From Oleiagrimonas sp964608595 (GTDB lineage: Bacteria; Pseudomonadota; Gammaproteobacteria; Xanthomonadales; Rhodanobacteraceae), in NCBI GenBank assembly GCA_964608595.1, contig CAZSOU010000078.1, positions 1 to 11,375 on the forward strand: 11,375 nt of DNA, in the 5' to 3' direction. The stretch's first letter is position 1. Every line of letters starts with the position of its first letter. The position numbers and the translations under genes were made by a program. Positions 6,655 to 11,375 of the stretch are shown in pieces. The notes under the pieces were generated by a model. That model searched no databases. It was not told the origin of the DNA and was given only the letters and a program-made list of their open reading frames with translations.

Positions 6655-6690
6655 TCACGCGGGAAAGGGGGTGAAACCCGTGTCATCGGG

Positions 6691-6712
6691 CTGTCGCGGC
6701 CATGGCCGCTTC
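6691..6712 (-). repeat. REP-like hairpin, unit A, outer left
   Basis: The segment contains the perfect 14-bp palindrome GCGGCCATGGCCGC (6696-6709). On the minus strand it reads GAAGCGGCCATGGCCGCGACAG, matching the (GTGG)GAGCGGCC...GGCCGCGA style of REP, in opposite orientation to the outer right copy. Confidence 0.65.
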
Positions 6713-6753
6713 GGCAAGGAACCGCGAAAAACCGCGGATCATGGAAGTTTTCT

Positions 6754-6820
6754 GTGGGAGGGGCCGGTGGCCCCGACAGGATGTACCGCAGGACCCGTCG
6801 GGGCCACCGGCCCCTCCCAC
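6754..6820. repeat. Inverted REP pair (BIME-like), unit A
   Basis: Two perfect 24-bp arms (6754-6777 and 6797-6820) face each other across 19 bases. Each arm starts or ends with GTGGGAGGGG or its complement and folds by itself into GGGGCC-GGT-GGCCCC. This is the arrangement of a bacterial interspersed mosaic element made of two inverted REPs. The arm-to-arm stem downstream of fghA may also stabilise or end its mRNA, though there is no T-tract. Confidence 0.85.
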
Positions 6821-6860
6821 AAGGAGAGCGCCAGGGTGCAACGGTTTTTCGAGCTTCCCG

Positions 6861-6881
6861 GTGGAAGCGGCCCATGGCGGC
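6861..6881 (+). repeat. REP-like hairpin, unit A, outer right, at duplication junction
   Basis: GTGGAAGCGGCCCATGGCGGC is a slightly degenerate REP relative to the unit B copy. Its last base is 1-2 bp from the A/B junction at 6882/6883. Confidence 0.55.
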
Positions 6882-6882
6882 T

Positions 6883-7012
6883 CGAAGCCTGCGAAAGCGT
6901 CGGGCATCCGTGCGACATCCGCATGCGGGCCGGCTACGACCACAGCGACTACTTCATCGCCAGCTTCATCGGCGAACACATTGCGCATCATGCCGGGGCG
7001 TTGCGAGGTTGA
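6883..7012 (+). pseudogene. Duplicated 3' fragment of fghA (42 codons)
   Basis: This in-frame remnant encodes EACESVGHPCDIRMRAGYDH...GALRG, matching residues 235-276 of the intact S-formylglutathione hydrolase just upstream. It includes the catalytic His254 equivalent but not the Ser or Asp of the triad, so it cannot be an active enzyme. Only one residue differs: Tyr256 of the GYDHSYY motif is Asp here. The other four base differences are silent third-position changes. The reading frame stays open upstream through the unit A non-coding DNA to 6389, out of frame with fghA, but there is no ribosome site and no start that would yield a sensible product. Confidence 0.9.
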
Positions 7013-7048
7013 TCACGCGGGAAAGGGGGTAAAACCCGTGTCATCGGG

Positions 7049-7071
7049 CTGTCGCGGCGATGGGCCGCTTC
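7049..7071 (-). repeat. REP-like hairpin, unit B, outer left
   Basis: CTGTCGCGGCGATGGGCCGCTTC is the unit B counterpart of 6691-6712, carrying one substitution and one inserted G that break the perfect palindrome but keep the GCGGC/GCCGC stem. Confidence 0.55.
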
Positions 7072-7112
7072 GGCAAGAAACCTCGAAAAACCGCGGATCA
7101 TGGAAGTTTCCT

Positions 7113-7179
7113 GTGGGAGGGGCCGGTGGCCCCGACAGGATGTACCGCATGCCCCGCCGGGGCCACCGGCTCCTCCCAC
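7113..7179. repeat. Inverted REP pair (BIME-like), unit B
   Basis: The arms 7113-7136 and 7156-7179 are the unit B version of 6754-6820. The left arm is identical to unit A. The right arm has two changes, so the long stem now has two mismatched positions. Confidence 0.85.
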
Positions 7180-7219
7180 AAGGAGAGCGCCAGGGTGCAA
7201 CGGTTTTTCAAGCTTCCCG

Positions 7220-7240
7220 GTGGGAGCGGTCCATGGCCGC
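7220..7240 (+). repeat. REP-like hairpin, unit B, outer right
   Basis: GTGGGAGCGGTCCATGGCCGC has the canonical GTGGGAGCGG start and a GCGG...CCGC stem with GCGATGC following. It is closer to a complete REP than the unit A copy, which suggests that unit B retains the original flank. The convergent kinase gene ends 21 bp further on. Confidence 0.6.
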
Positions 7241-7261
7241 GATGCTTTTCGGGGCCCGGTC

Positions 7262-8044
7262 TCACGCCGACCGCCAAAATGTCATGTCGACATCGGCTGG
7301 CGGCTGCTTCAATGCCTGGCGGCACAAGCGCTCGTAATGCTGGAGGAACCGGGTCAGCGCGGCATCGTCCATGGCGTGCGGTGCATGCGCTTGGCGCCGC
7401 ACCTGCTCGGCCGCCTGGCGCAGGTGGCACACGCTGGCCCAGTCGCGTACGCGAATCAGCGCGCGTGCATCGGCCTTTTGCCACAAGCGGAAGTAGTCGG
7501 GAAGCATCTGGTTGACGCGTCGTCGCCAGCGGCCGTCGCCGTCCTCTTCGCGTTCCAACGCATTGACCGGACGCTCGAGGGCCTTGTCCGCTTGCGGCGC
7601 GATGCCGAGGCACCAGCCTTCCAGAATCACCAGACGCGGCGTCCGGCGCACCTTGCGCCAGCGCGATGGCGGCTGGCGTGTGTCGCGGCCCTTGTCGAAG
7701 CGCGGGACGGCCACGGGTGACGCGTCGCTGGCGTCGGGGAGGCGCTGCAGCACGTGGCGCAGCAGCGCCAGGTCGTGTGTGCCGGGTACGCCGCGTGTCA
7801 GCAGCAACGGGTGGACGTGCGCGGCCAGCTGTTTGCGCGCGCGGCGTGGCAGGTAGAAGTCATCCAGCGACAAGGTCAGCGCCGGCCAGCCTTCGCGCCG
7901 GGCCCTGCTCAGCGTGGCTTTCGCCAGCGTGCTTTTGCCGCTGCCGGGCAGACCGGACAGTGCCAGCATCCACGGGCGGTGCGTGTGCGCCATGCGTTCG
8001 GTGCATAGCGTGAAAAGGCGCGTGCTGGCATCATCGAGTTTCAC
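7262..8044 (-). CDS. P-loop kinase, D-glycerate 3-kinase / Tda10-like
   Basis: This 260-residue soluble protein belongs to the P-loop kinase group that includes plant D-glycerate 3-kinase, yeast Tda10 and phosphoribulokinase/uridine kinase-like proteins. Motifs are Walker A GLPGSGKST (31-39), SLDDFYLPRR (59-68, with the acidic pair of the Walker B/substrate region), TRGVPGTHD (83-91), VPRFDKGRD (113-121) and VILEGWCLG (139-147). The RGxPGTHD and LEGW blocks point to the GLYK/Tda10 branch; the natural substrate is not shown by sequence alone. The start is taken as GTG at 8044 because GGAGA (minus strand, 8054-8050) lies five bases upstream. The open frame continues to 8272 but runs antisense to pdxH. 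ATG at 7993 (Met18) is an alternative. It is divergent from pdxH with about 50 bp between starts. Confidence 0.85.
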   Translation of the reverse strand: MKLDDASTRLFTLCTERMAHTHRPWMLALSGLPGSGKSTLAKATLSRARREGWPALTLSLDDFYLPRRARKQLAAHVHPLLLTRGVPGTHDLALLRHVLQRLPDASDASPVAVPRFDKGRDTRQPPSRWRKVRRTPRLVILEGWCLGIAPQADKALERPVNALEREEDGDGRWRRRVNQMLPDYFRLWQKADARALIRVRDWASVCHLRQAAEQVRRQAHAPHAMDDAALTRFLQHYERLCRQALKQPPADVDMTFWRSA

Positions 8045-8096
8045 GCGTGTCTCCACGACGGCGATGACGCGAGCATAACCAAAACGGTGCCGGACC

Positions 8097-8684
8097 ATGT
8101 TGATTCCCGAAATTCTCGATACCTTCCGCGATCTTTTGCAGGAGGCGCATGACGCCAAGGATCCGGAACCCACGGCCATGACACTGGCCACGGCCGATGG
8201 TGCGGGGCGCGTCTCGGCGCGCATCGTGTTGTTGAAAGGCGTCGACAAGCGCGGTTTCCGCTTTTTCACCAATCACGAAAGTGCGAAGGGCGCGCAATTG
8301 GTGGCACACCCGCAGGTGGCGTTGTGCTTTCACTGGAAAACCGTGCGTCATGCCGTGCAGGTGCGCGTCGAGGGACGCAGCGAACATTTGTCGGCGGATG
8401 AATCGGACGCCTATTTCGCCACGCGGCCGCGCATGAGCCAGATCGGCGCCTGGGCGTCGAAACAGTCGCGAACGTTGCCGGATCGCGACACGTTCGAGGC
8501 GCGCGTGGCGCAATACGAGCGCGAGTTCGAAGGCGGCGAGGTGCCGCGTCCGCCGCATTGGGGCGGGGTGCTCGTGGTGCCGGACAAGGTGGAGTTCTGG
8601 TACGGCGAGGAATATCGTCTGCACGAGCGCGTATGCTGGGAATACGACGGCGAGCATTGGCAGTCGAGGTTGCTTTACCCATGA
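8097..8684 (+). CDS. pdxH: Pyridoxamine 5'-phosphate oxidase
   Basis: This 195-residue FMN flavoprotein oxidises pyridoxamine or pyridoxine 5'-phosphate to pyridoxal 5'-phosphate, the last step of vitamin B6 synthesis and salvage. Family blocks in order are AMTLATAD (27-34), SARIVLLKG (40-48), FFTNHESAKGAQL (56-68), VALCFHW (74-80), QVRVEG (88-93), SQIGAWASKQS (114-124), RPPHWGG (151-157) and RLHER (174-178, matching the R-x-H pair that contacts substrate in E. coli PdxH). Length fits the short PdxH proteins that lack the N-terminal extension of the E. coli enzyme. The ATG at 8097 follows a weak GCCGGA site. A CATAAC -10-like hexamer at 8074-8079 lacks a clear -35. The stop overlaps the start of the yjbQ-type gene by ATGA. 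Confidence 0.95.
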   Translation: MLIPEILDTFRDLLQEAHDAKDPEPTAMTLATADGAGRVSARIVLLKGVDKRGFRFFTNHESAKGAQLVAHPQVALCFHWKTVRHAVQVRVEGRSEHLSADESDAYFATRPRMSQIGAWASKQSRTLPDRDTFEARVAQYEREFEGGEVPRPPHWGGVLVVPDKVEFWYGEEYRLHERVCWEYDGEHWQSRLLYP

Positions 8685-9118
8685 ACACCGAACCCGTCGA
8701 GCACATGAGCCGGAGCGGTTTTCGCGTGTCCACGCAGGGCCGCGGCCTGATCGAGGTCACCGACCGCGTTCGCGCCGTCGTGTCCGAAAGCGGTCTGCGT
8801 GAAGGCATCGCTCAGGTGTTCGTGCATCACACCAGTTGTTCGTTGATGATCGGCGAAAACGCCGACCCCGTGGTTTGCGACGATCTGGACCGGTTTTTCG
8901 CACGACTGGTGCCTGACGGCGATCCACTGTTCAAGCACGATGCCGAAGGCCCGGACGACATGCCGGCGCACGTTCGCTCGATGCTGACCGGTACGCATCT
9001 GTCGATTCCCGTGGCCGACGGACAGTTGGCGCTGGGGACCTGGCAGGGCGTGTTCCTGTGGGAGCATCGCACGCATCCGCACGAGCGGCGCATCACCGTC
9101 ACCTTGATCGGCCGCTGA
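8681..9118 (+). CDS. yjbQ: YjbQ / UPF0047 family protein (secondary thiamine-phosphate synthase type)
   Basis: This 145-residue protein belongs to the UPF0047/YjbQ family, often annotated as secondary thiamine-phosphate synthase because the E. coli member can weakly replace ThiE; its true role is open. Conserved blocks are VFVHHTSCSLMIGENAD (46-62), DLDRFFARLVP (68-78), EGPDDMPAHVRSML (89-102), IPVADGQLALGTWQGVFLWE (109-128) and the end RRITVTLIG (136-144). The conserved His49/His50, Asp91/Asp92 and His97 are likely metal or phosphate ligands. The ATG at 8681 overlaps the pdxH stop (ATGA, 8681-8684) and has GAGGT at 8666-8670, so the two are translated from one mRNA. The pair joins vitamin B6 formation with a putative thiamine function. 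ATG at 8705 (Met9) is a possible shorter start. Confidence 0.92.
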   Translation: MNTEPVEHMSRSGFRVSTQGRGLIEVTDRVRAVVSESGLREGIAQVFVHHTSCSLMIGENADPVVCDDLDRFFARLVPDGDPLFKHDAEGPDDMPAHVRSMLTGTHLSIPVADGQLALGTWQGVFLWEHRTHPHERRITVTLIGR

Positions 9119-9127
9119 AATCGCTGC

Positions 9128-9153
9128 GTCCGCGATCCCGGCGGACACGGGAT
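9128..9153. terminator. Overlapping hairpins between convergent yjbQ and yggT
   Basis: Two mutually exclusive 6-bp stems share sequence: GTCCGC-GATCCCG-GCGGAC (9128-9146) and ATCCCG-GCGGACA-CGGGAT (9135-9153). They fill the 34-bp gap between the convergent stop codons. Neither has a T-tract, so termination is only inferred from position. Confidence 0.4.
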
Positions 9154-9737
9154 TACATGGCCAGGTGTCTGCCGAGCGCCAGGATCGGGTCGGCGATCAG
9201 GATGCGCGCGATCATCAGCGCCAGAAGTGCCACCACGGGTGAGAAATCGATCCCGCCCAGGGACGGAATGCGCCGGCTCAACGGGCGCATGACCGGTTCC
9301 ACCAGTTGCGCGATGAACTGCAGAAACGGGTGTGGCGTGGTGGTGGGGTTGCCGGCATTGAACATGCTGGCCAGCGCCCAGACGAAAATCAGCACCACGT
9401 AGAGAATCAGCACGAAACTGATCAACGAGCCGATACCGAGGACCAGCAGCCCGCCGATGCGCGGTGCAAAGCCGTGGACACCGAAAATCGCGAGCCATTT
9501 CAGCAATTCCAGCACCCAGGCGATCACCAGGGCGGCGATGTTCCAGCGTTGCCAGTTGGGGATGTAGCGCCGCATCGGCCCCAGCACCGGGTTGGAATAG
9601 CGGTAGATGACCTGACTGAGCGGGTTATGGAAATGCGCGCGCCACAATTCGGCAAAAAAGCGCAACAGGAACAACGCCAACAGAACGTTGAAGGCGAACG
9701 TGATCAGCAGTTCCAGGGCGCTGGCCAAGTAGGACAT
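9153..9737 (-). CDS. yggT: YggT family integral membrane protein
   Basis: This 194-residue inner-membrane protein carries two copies of the YggT module. Each copy has hydrophobic segments around a conserved amphipathic motif: SNPVLGPMRRYIP at 48-60 and VEPVMRPLSRRIP at 146-158, the second followed by GGIDFSPVVALLAL (161-174). Hydrophobic stretches at about 7-28, 66-86, 94-126 and 165-182 suggest four or five membrane spans. Family members have been linked to osmotic stress and cell division in other bacteria, but the mechanism is unknown. It is downstream of proC on the same strand, the usual proC-yggT order, although here a 97-bp inverted repeat lies between them. The ATG at 9737 is preceded by GGA at a normal distance. 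Confidence 0.93.
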   Translation of the reverse strand: MSYLASALELLITFAFNVLLALFLLRFFAELWRAHFHNPLSQVIYRYSNPVLGPMRRYIPNWQRWNIAALVIAWVLELLKWLAIFGVHGFAPRIGGLLVLGIGSLISFVLILYVVLIFVWALASMFNAGNPTTTPHPFLQFIAQLVEPVMRPLSRRIPSLGGIDFSPVVALLALMIARILIADPILALGRHLAM

Positions 9738-9815
9738 GTAACAGATCCGCTAGGGCGAGCCGGCAAGTTTACCGGGTTGCAAGGATGAATTTGTCGGTTC
9801 CGGGGCTGAAGCATT

Positions 9816-9912
9816 CCGTTCGTGCCGAGCGCGGCGCAGTCGAAGTACCTGCGTCGGGGCGGCAATCCTTCGACTTCGCTGCGTTGCGCTCGGAGAGTCC
9901 CTCAGCGAACGG
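9816..9912. repeat. Long interrupted inverted repeat between proC and yggT
   Basis: Nested complementary blocks run from the outside in: CCGTTCG/CGAACGG (9816-9822 and 9906-9912), CCGAGCGC/GCGCTCGG (9825-9832 and 9886-9893), CGCAG/CTGCG (9835-9839 and 9879-9883), GTCGAAG/CTTCGAC (9839-9845 and 9868-9874). The arms resemble the dispersed CGTTCGTGCTGAG...GTCGAAG repeat widespread in proteobacterial genomes. Standing within the proC-yggT transcription unit, it could act as an mRNA hairpin that separates expression of the two genes. Confidence 0.75.
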
Positions 9913-9930
9913 CCGATATCGCGTCATGAA

Positions 9931-10749
9931 TCAATCGTCGTTGGCCGCGGCCAATTCGCCGCCACGCTTGCGCGCGGCGTTCACCGCGTTCGCGACGATG
10001 CTGCGCAGGTCGTCGTCGGCAAAGCTGTCCAGTGCGGCCTGGGTGGTGCCGTTGGGCGAGGTGACGCGACGGCGCAACTCGGCCGGCGCCTCGCCGCTTT
10101 CCATCATCATGCGACCGGCGCCATAGCAGGTTTGCGCGGCCAGGCGGCGCGCGCTTTCGCGATCCAGACCGTTGGCCGCGGCGGCGTCTTCCAGTGCCTC
10201 GACCATGAGGAAGAAATACGCCGGCGCGGAACCGGAGATGCCGGTGACGGTATCCATCAGCGATTCGTCGCCGACCCATTCGCAGATGCCGCTGGCATCG
10301 AGGATGGATTGCGTGCGCCGGCGGCCTTCATCGTCGACGCGGGCATTGGCAAACAGGCCGTTGGCGCCGGCGCCGATCAGCGATGGCGTGTTCGGCATGA
10401 CACGCACGATGGCGGCTTCGTGGCCCAGCCAGCGTTCGATTTGATCGGTGCGGATACCGGCGGCAATGGAAATCACCAGCGCGTGAGACTCCGCCAATAC
10501 GGGGCCGAGCGCTTCGCAAACGCCGGGCAGCACCTGCGGTTTGACAGCCAGCACCACGATGTCCGCGTTGCGTGCGGCGTCGTTGTTGTCGGCATGGGTG
10601 CTGACACCGAATTCGCTTTCGAGCTTGGCGCGGGCGTCGGAATCGGGCTCGGCCACGTGAATCGCGCCGGCGTCGTTGCCGCTTGCGACCAGTCCGCCGA
10701 TCAGGCTGCGCGCCATGTTGCCGCCGCCGATGAAGGTAATGCGCTGCAT
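9931..10749 (-). CDS. proC: Pyrroline-5-carboxylate reductase
   Basis: This 272-residue cytoplasmic enzyme reduces 1-pyrroline-5-carboxylate to L-proline with NAD(P)H, the last step of proline synthesis. The Rossmann loop GGGNMA is at 8-13 (after ITFI), AVKPQ at 68-72, VMPNTP at 117-122, and the C-terminal dimer/substrate region holds SGSAPAYFF (172-180) and VTSPNGTT (229-236). The usual motif is GSGPAY; here Ala replaces the second Gly. The usual TSPGGT has Asn for Gly. Length is typical. The ATG at 10749 is preferred over ATG 10776 because GGGAG lies 8 nt upstream and GGGNMA then sits at the normal distance from the start. It is divergent from pilT; the yggS gene often found between them is absent. 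Confidence 0.95.
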   Translation of the reverse strand: MQRITFIGGGNMARSLIGGLVASGNDAGAIHVAEPDSDARAKLESEFGVSTHADNNDAARNADIVVLAVKPQVLPGVCEALGPVLAESHALVISIAAGIRTDQIERWLGHEAAIVRVMPNTPSLIGAGANGLFANARVDDEGRRRTQSILDASGICEWVGDESLMDTVTGISGSAPAYFFLMVEALEDAAAANGLDRESARRLAAQTCYGAGRMMMESGEAPAELRRRVTSPNGTTQAALDSFADDDLRSIVANAVNAARKRGGELAAANDD

Positions 10750-11027
10750 TGCCGATTTCTCCCGTGAAAACCCCATACCTTAAGGAAGCGCCGGCCGAAT
10801 GGCCAGCTGCCGGGCCGCTTGCAAGCGATGTGCGTGGATACGCTGTCGTGCCCGATCGCCGCGCGGCCCGAGGAAACCGTGCGCGGTGGCGCATGAGATG
10901 GGCGGTGCCGGTATCGTGGCTTGTGCGCCAGCGCAGGTTTTGCGGCCGGGCAATGCGCCTATGCTATGACATCATGCCGGTCATCAAGACCGAGCTGCCG
11001 TTTTACCAAGGGGAGTCTGGGACCACC
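10750..11027. other. proC-pilT divergent intergenic region (no yggS)
   Basis: These 278 bp contain no convincing gene on either strand. A weak promoter for pilT can be proposed: TTGCGG (10940-10945) with CTATGA (10964-10969), spacer 18. For proC, TTCGGC and TATGGG with 16 bp between them lie near 10775-10802 on the minus strand. The 12-mer GCGCATGAGATG (10889-10900) matches part of the REP-like hairpin at 4021-4032. Nothing like a YggS (PLP-binding) coding sequence can be seen. Confidence 0.5.
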
Positions 11028-11375
11028 ATGGATATTGCCGAACTTCTGGCTTTTTCCGTCAAGAACAAGGCGTCGGACCTGCATTTGTCTGCCGGTCTTC
11101 CGCCGATGATCCGTGTCGATGGCGACGTGCGCCGCATCAACATTCCGGCACTTGAGCACAAACAGGTGCATTCGCTGATCTACGACATCATGTCGGACAA
11201 GCAGCGACGCGATTACGAAGAATTTCTGGAAACCGATTTCTCGTTCGAAATTCCCGGGCTGGCGCGCTTTCGTGTCAACGCGTTCAACCAGAACCGCGGC
11301 GCGGCGTCGGTGTTTCGTACCATTCCGTCGGAGGTGCTGTCGCTGGAAGACCTGGGGTGCCCCAAGGTGTTCCGC
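11028..11375 (+). CDS. pilT: Type IV pilus retraction ATPase PilT (3'-truncated by window edge)
   Basis: The first 116 codons of the hexameric cytoplasmic ATPase that drives pilus retraction for twitching motility. The N-terminal PAS-like domain is recognisable: MDIAELLAFSVKNKASDLHL, LPPMIRVDGDVRRI (24-37), FLETDFSFEIPGLARFRVNAF (66-86) and RGAASVFRTIP (90-100). The Walker A and catalytic boxes lie beyond the window. PilU would share some of this pattern, but ASDLHLSAG and the FRTIP-type segment fit PilT better. The ATG at 11028 has GGGGAG at 11010-11015 and a second site, TGGGA, closer at 11018-11022. It is divergent from proC, the common arrangement in Pseudomonas and Xanthomonas apart from the missing yggS. 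Confidence 0.95.
   Translation, partial: MDIAELLAFSVKNKASDLHLSAGLPPMIRVDGDVRRINIPALEHKQVHSLIYDIMSDKQRRDYEEFLETDFSFEIPGLARFRVNAFNQNRGAASVFRTIPSEVLSLEDLGCPKVFR

Larger units (their letters stand above)
6525..7240 (+). repeat. Tandem duplication of fghA 3' end plus downstream REP cluster
   Basis: Unit A (6525-6882) is repeated as unit B (6883 to about 7237), with a period of 358 bp that becomes 359 bp after one inserted G near 7060. Each unit starts at the CGAAGCC sequence around fghA codon 235, runs through the stop codon and covers about 225 bp of non-coding DNA. By hand count there are 5 differences in 129 coding bases and about 13 in 222 non-coding bases, so the copies are not recent identical duplicates. 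Similarity ends just after the CCATGGC core of a REP-like hairpin in both units. Confidence 0.93.

Noticed and set aside
6685..7240. Repeated palindromes considered as a CRISPR array
   Set aside because: There are only two 358-bp units with imperfect hairpins and no short regular repeats with unique spacers, and no cas genes.
6655..7260. Several overlapping open frames on both strands behind fghA, rich in Gly, Pro and Arg
   Set aside because: They translate the REP hairpins and the duplicated tail, appear in all frames, and lack ribosome sites. Only the fghA remnant is meaningful.
8045..8272. N-terminal extension of the minus-strand kinase frame to 8272
   Set aside because: It runs antisense through pdxH. 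GTG at 8044 has a well-placed GGAGA site and the family N terminus fits.
10328..10894. Minus-strand frame of 188 codons covering the proC start and upstream region, tested as a yggS remnant
   Set aside because: Its product is Arg/Ala-rich, overlaps proC in another frame and lacks YggS blocks such as the PLP-lysine region.
1..11375. Search for tRNA, rRNA, riboswitch, transposase, integrase, toxin-antitoxin or defence genes
   Set aside because: None could be recognised; all substantial coding regions are accounted for by metabolic, envelope or pilus genes.

Overview
This window reads as ordinary chromosomal DNA from a GC-rich gammaproteobacterium of the order Xanthomonadales, most likely the Dyella/Rhodanobacter/Luteibacter side of the order. 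I base that on the homodimer-type aceE, a DUF3247 (Xanthomonadaceae Sm-like) protein, a DUF6491 lipoprotein, proC-yggT beside pilT, and several REP-like hairpins of the kinds common in these genomes. The lineage is inferred from gene content and style, not from a search.

Layout. 2-1228 (+) is the C-terminal half of aceE, followed by a hairpin repeat and a small DUF3247 gene (1332-1637, +). Next is a DUF6491 lipoprotein (1795-2241, +), which overlaps the end of a convergent CtlX-type amidinotransferase-fold hydrolase (2235-3146, -). The hydrolase is divergent from an uncharacterised lipoprotein (3265-3987, +) across a compact region with two back-to-back promoter candidates and a 6-4-6 dyad. 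A REP-like hairpin separates that lipoprotein from a convergent YdeI/DUF1905 gene (4059-4583, -). 4713-6654 (+) is the glutathione-dependent formaldehyde detoxification operon: the class III alcohol dehydrogenase and S-formylglutathione hydrolase genes lie 1 nt apart and together convert S-hydroxymethylglutathione to formate.

The most unusual part is 6525-7240. The last 42 codons of the hydrolase gene plus about 225 bp of downstream DNA occur twice in tandem (period 358-359 bp). Each unit carries four REP-like hairpins, and the junction between the units lies at the edge of a REP hairpin. After that come a P-loop kinase of the D-glycerate-3-kinase/Tda10 type (7262-8044, -), divergent pdxH (8097-8684, +) and a yjbQ-type gene (8681-9118, +) that overlaps pdxH by ATGA. 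A convergent yggT (9153-9737, -) follows, then a long inverted repeat, proC (9931-10749, -) and the start of divergent pilT (11028 to the window end, +).

Themes are central carbon metabolism, formaldehyde detoxification, cofactor metabolism (vitamin B6, possibly thiamine), proline synthesis and type IV pilus retraction. I do not see a new multi-gene system. The parts most worth a second look are the REP-bounded duplication behind the hydrolase gene, the ctlX/lipoprotein divergent control region, and the absence of yggS between pilT and proC.
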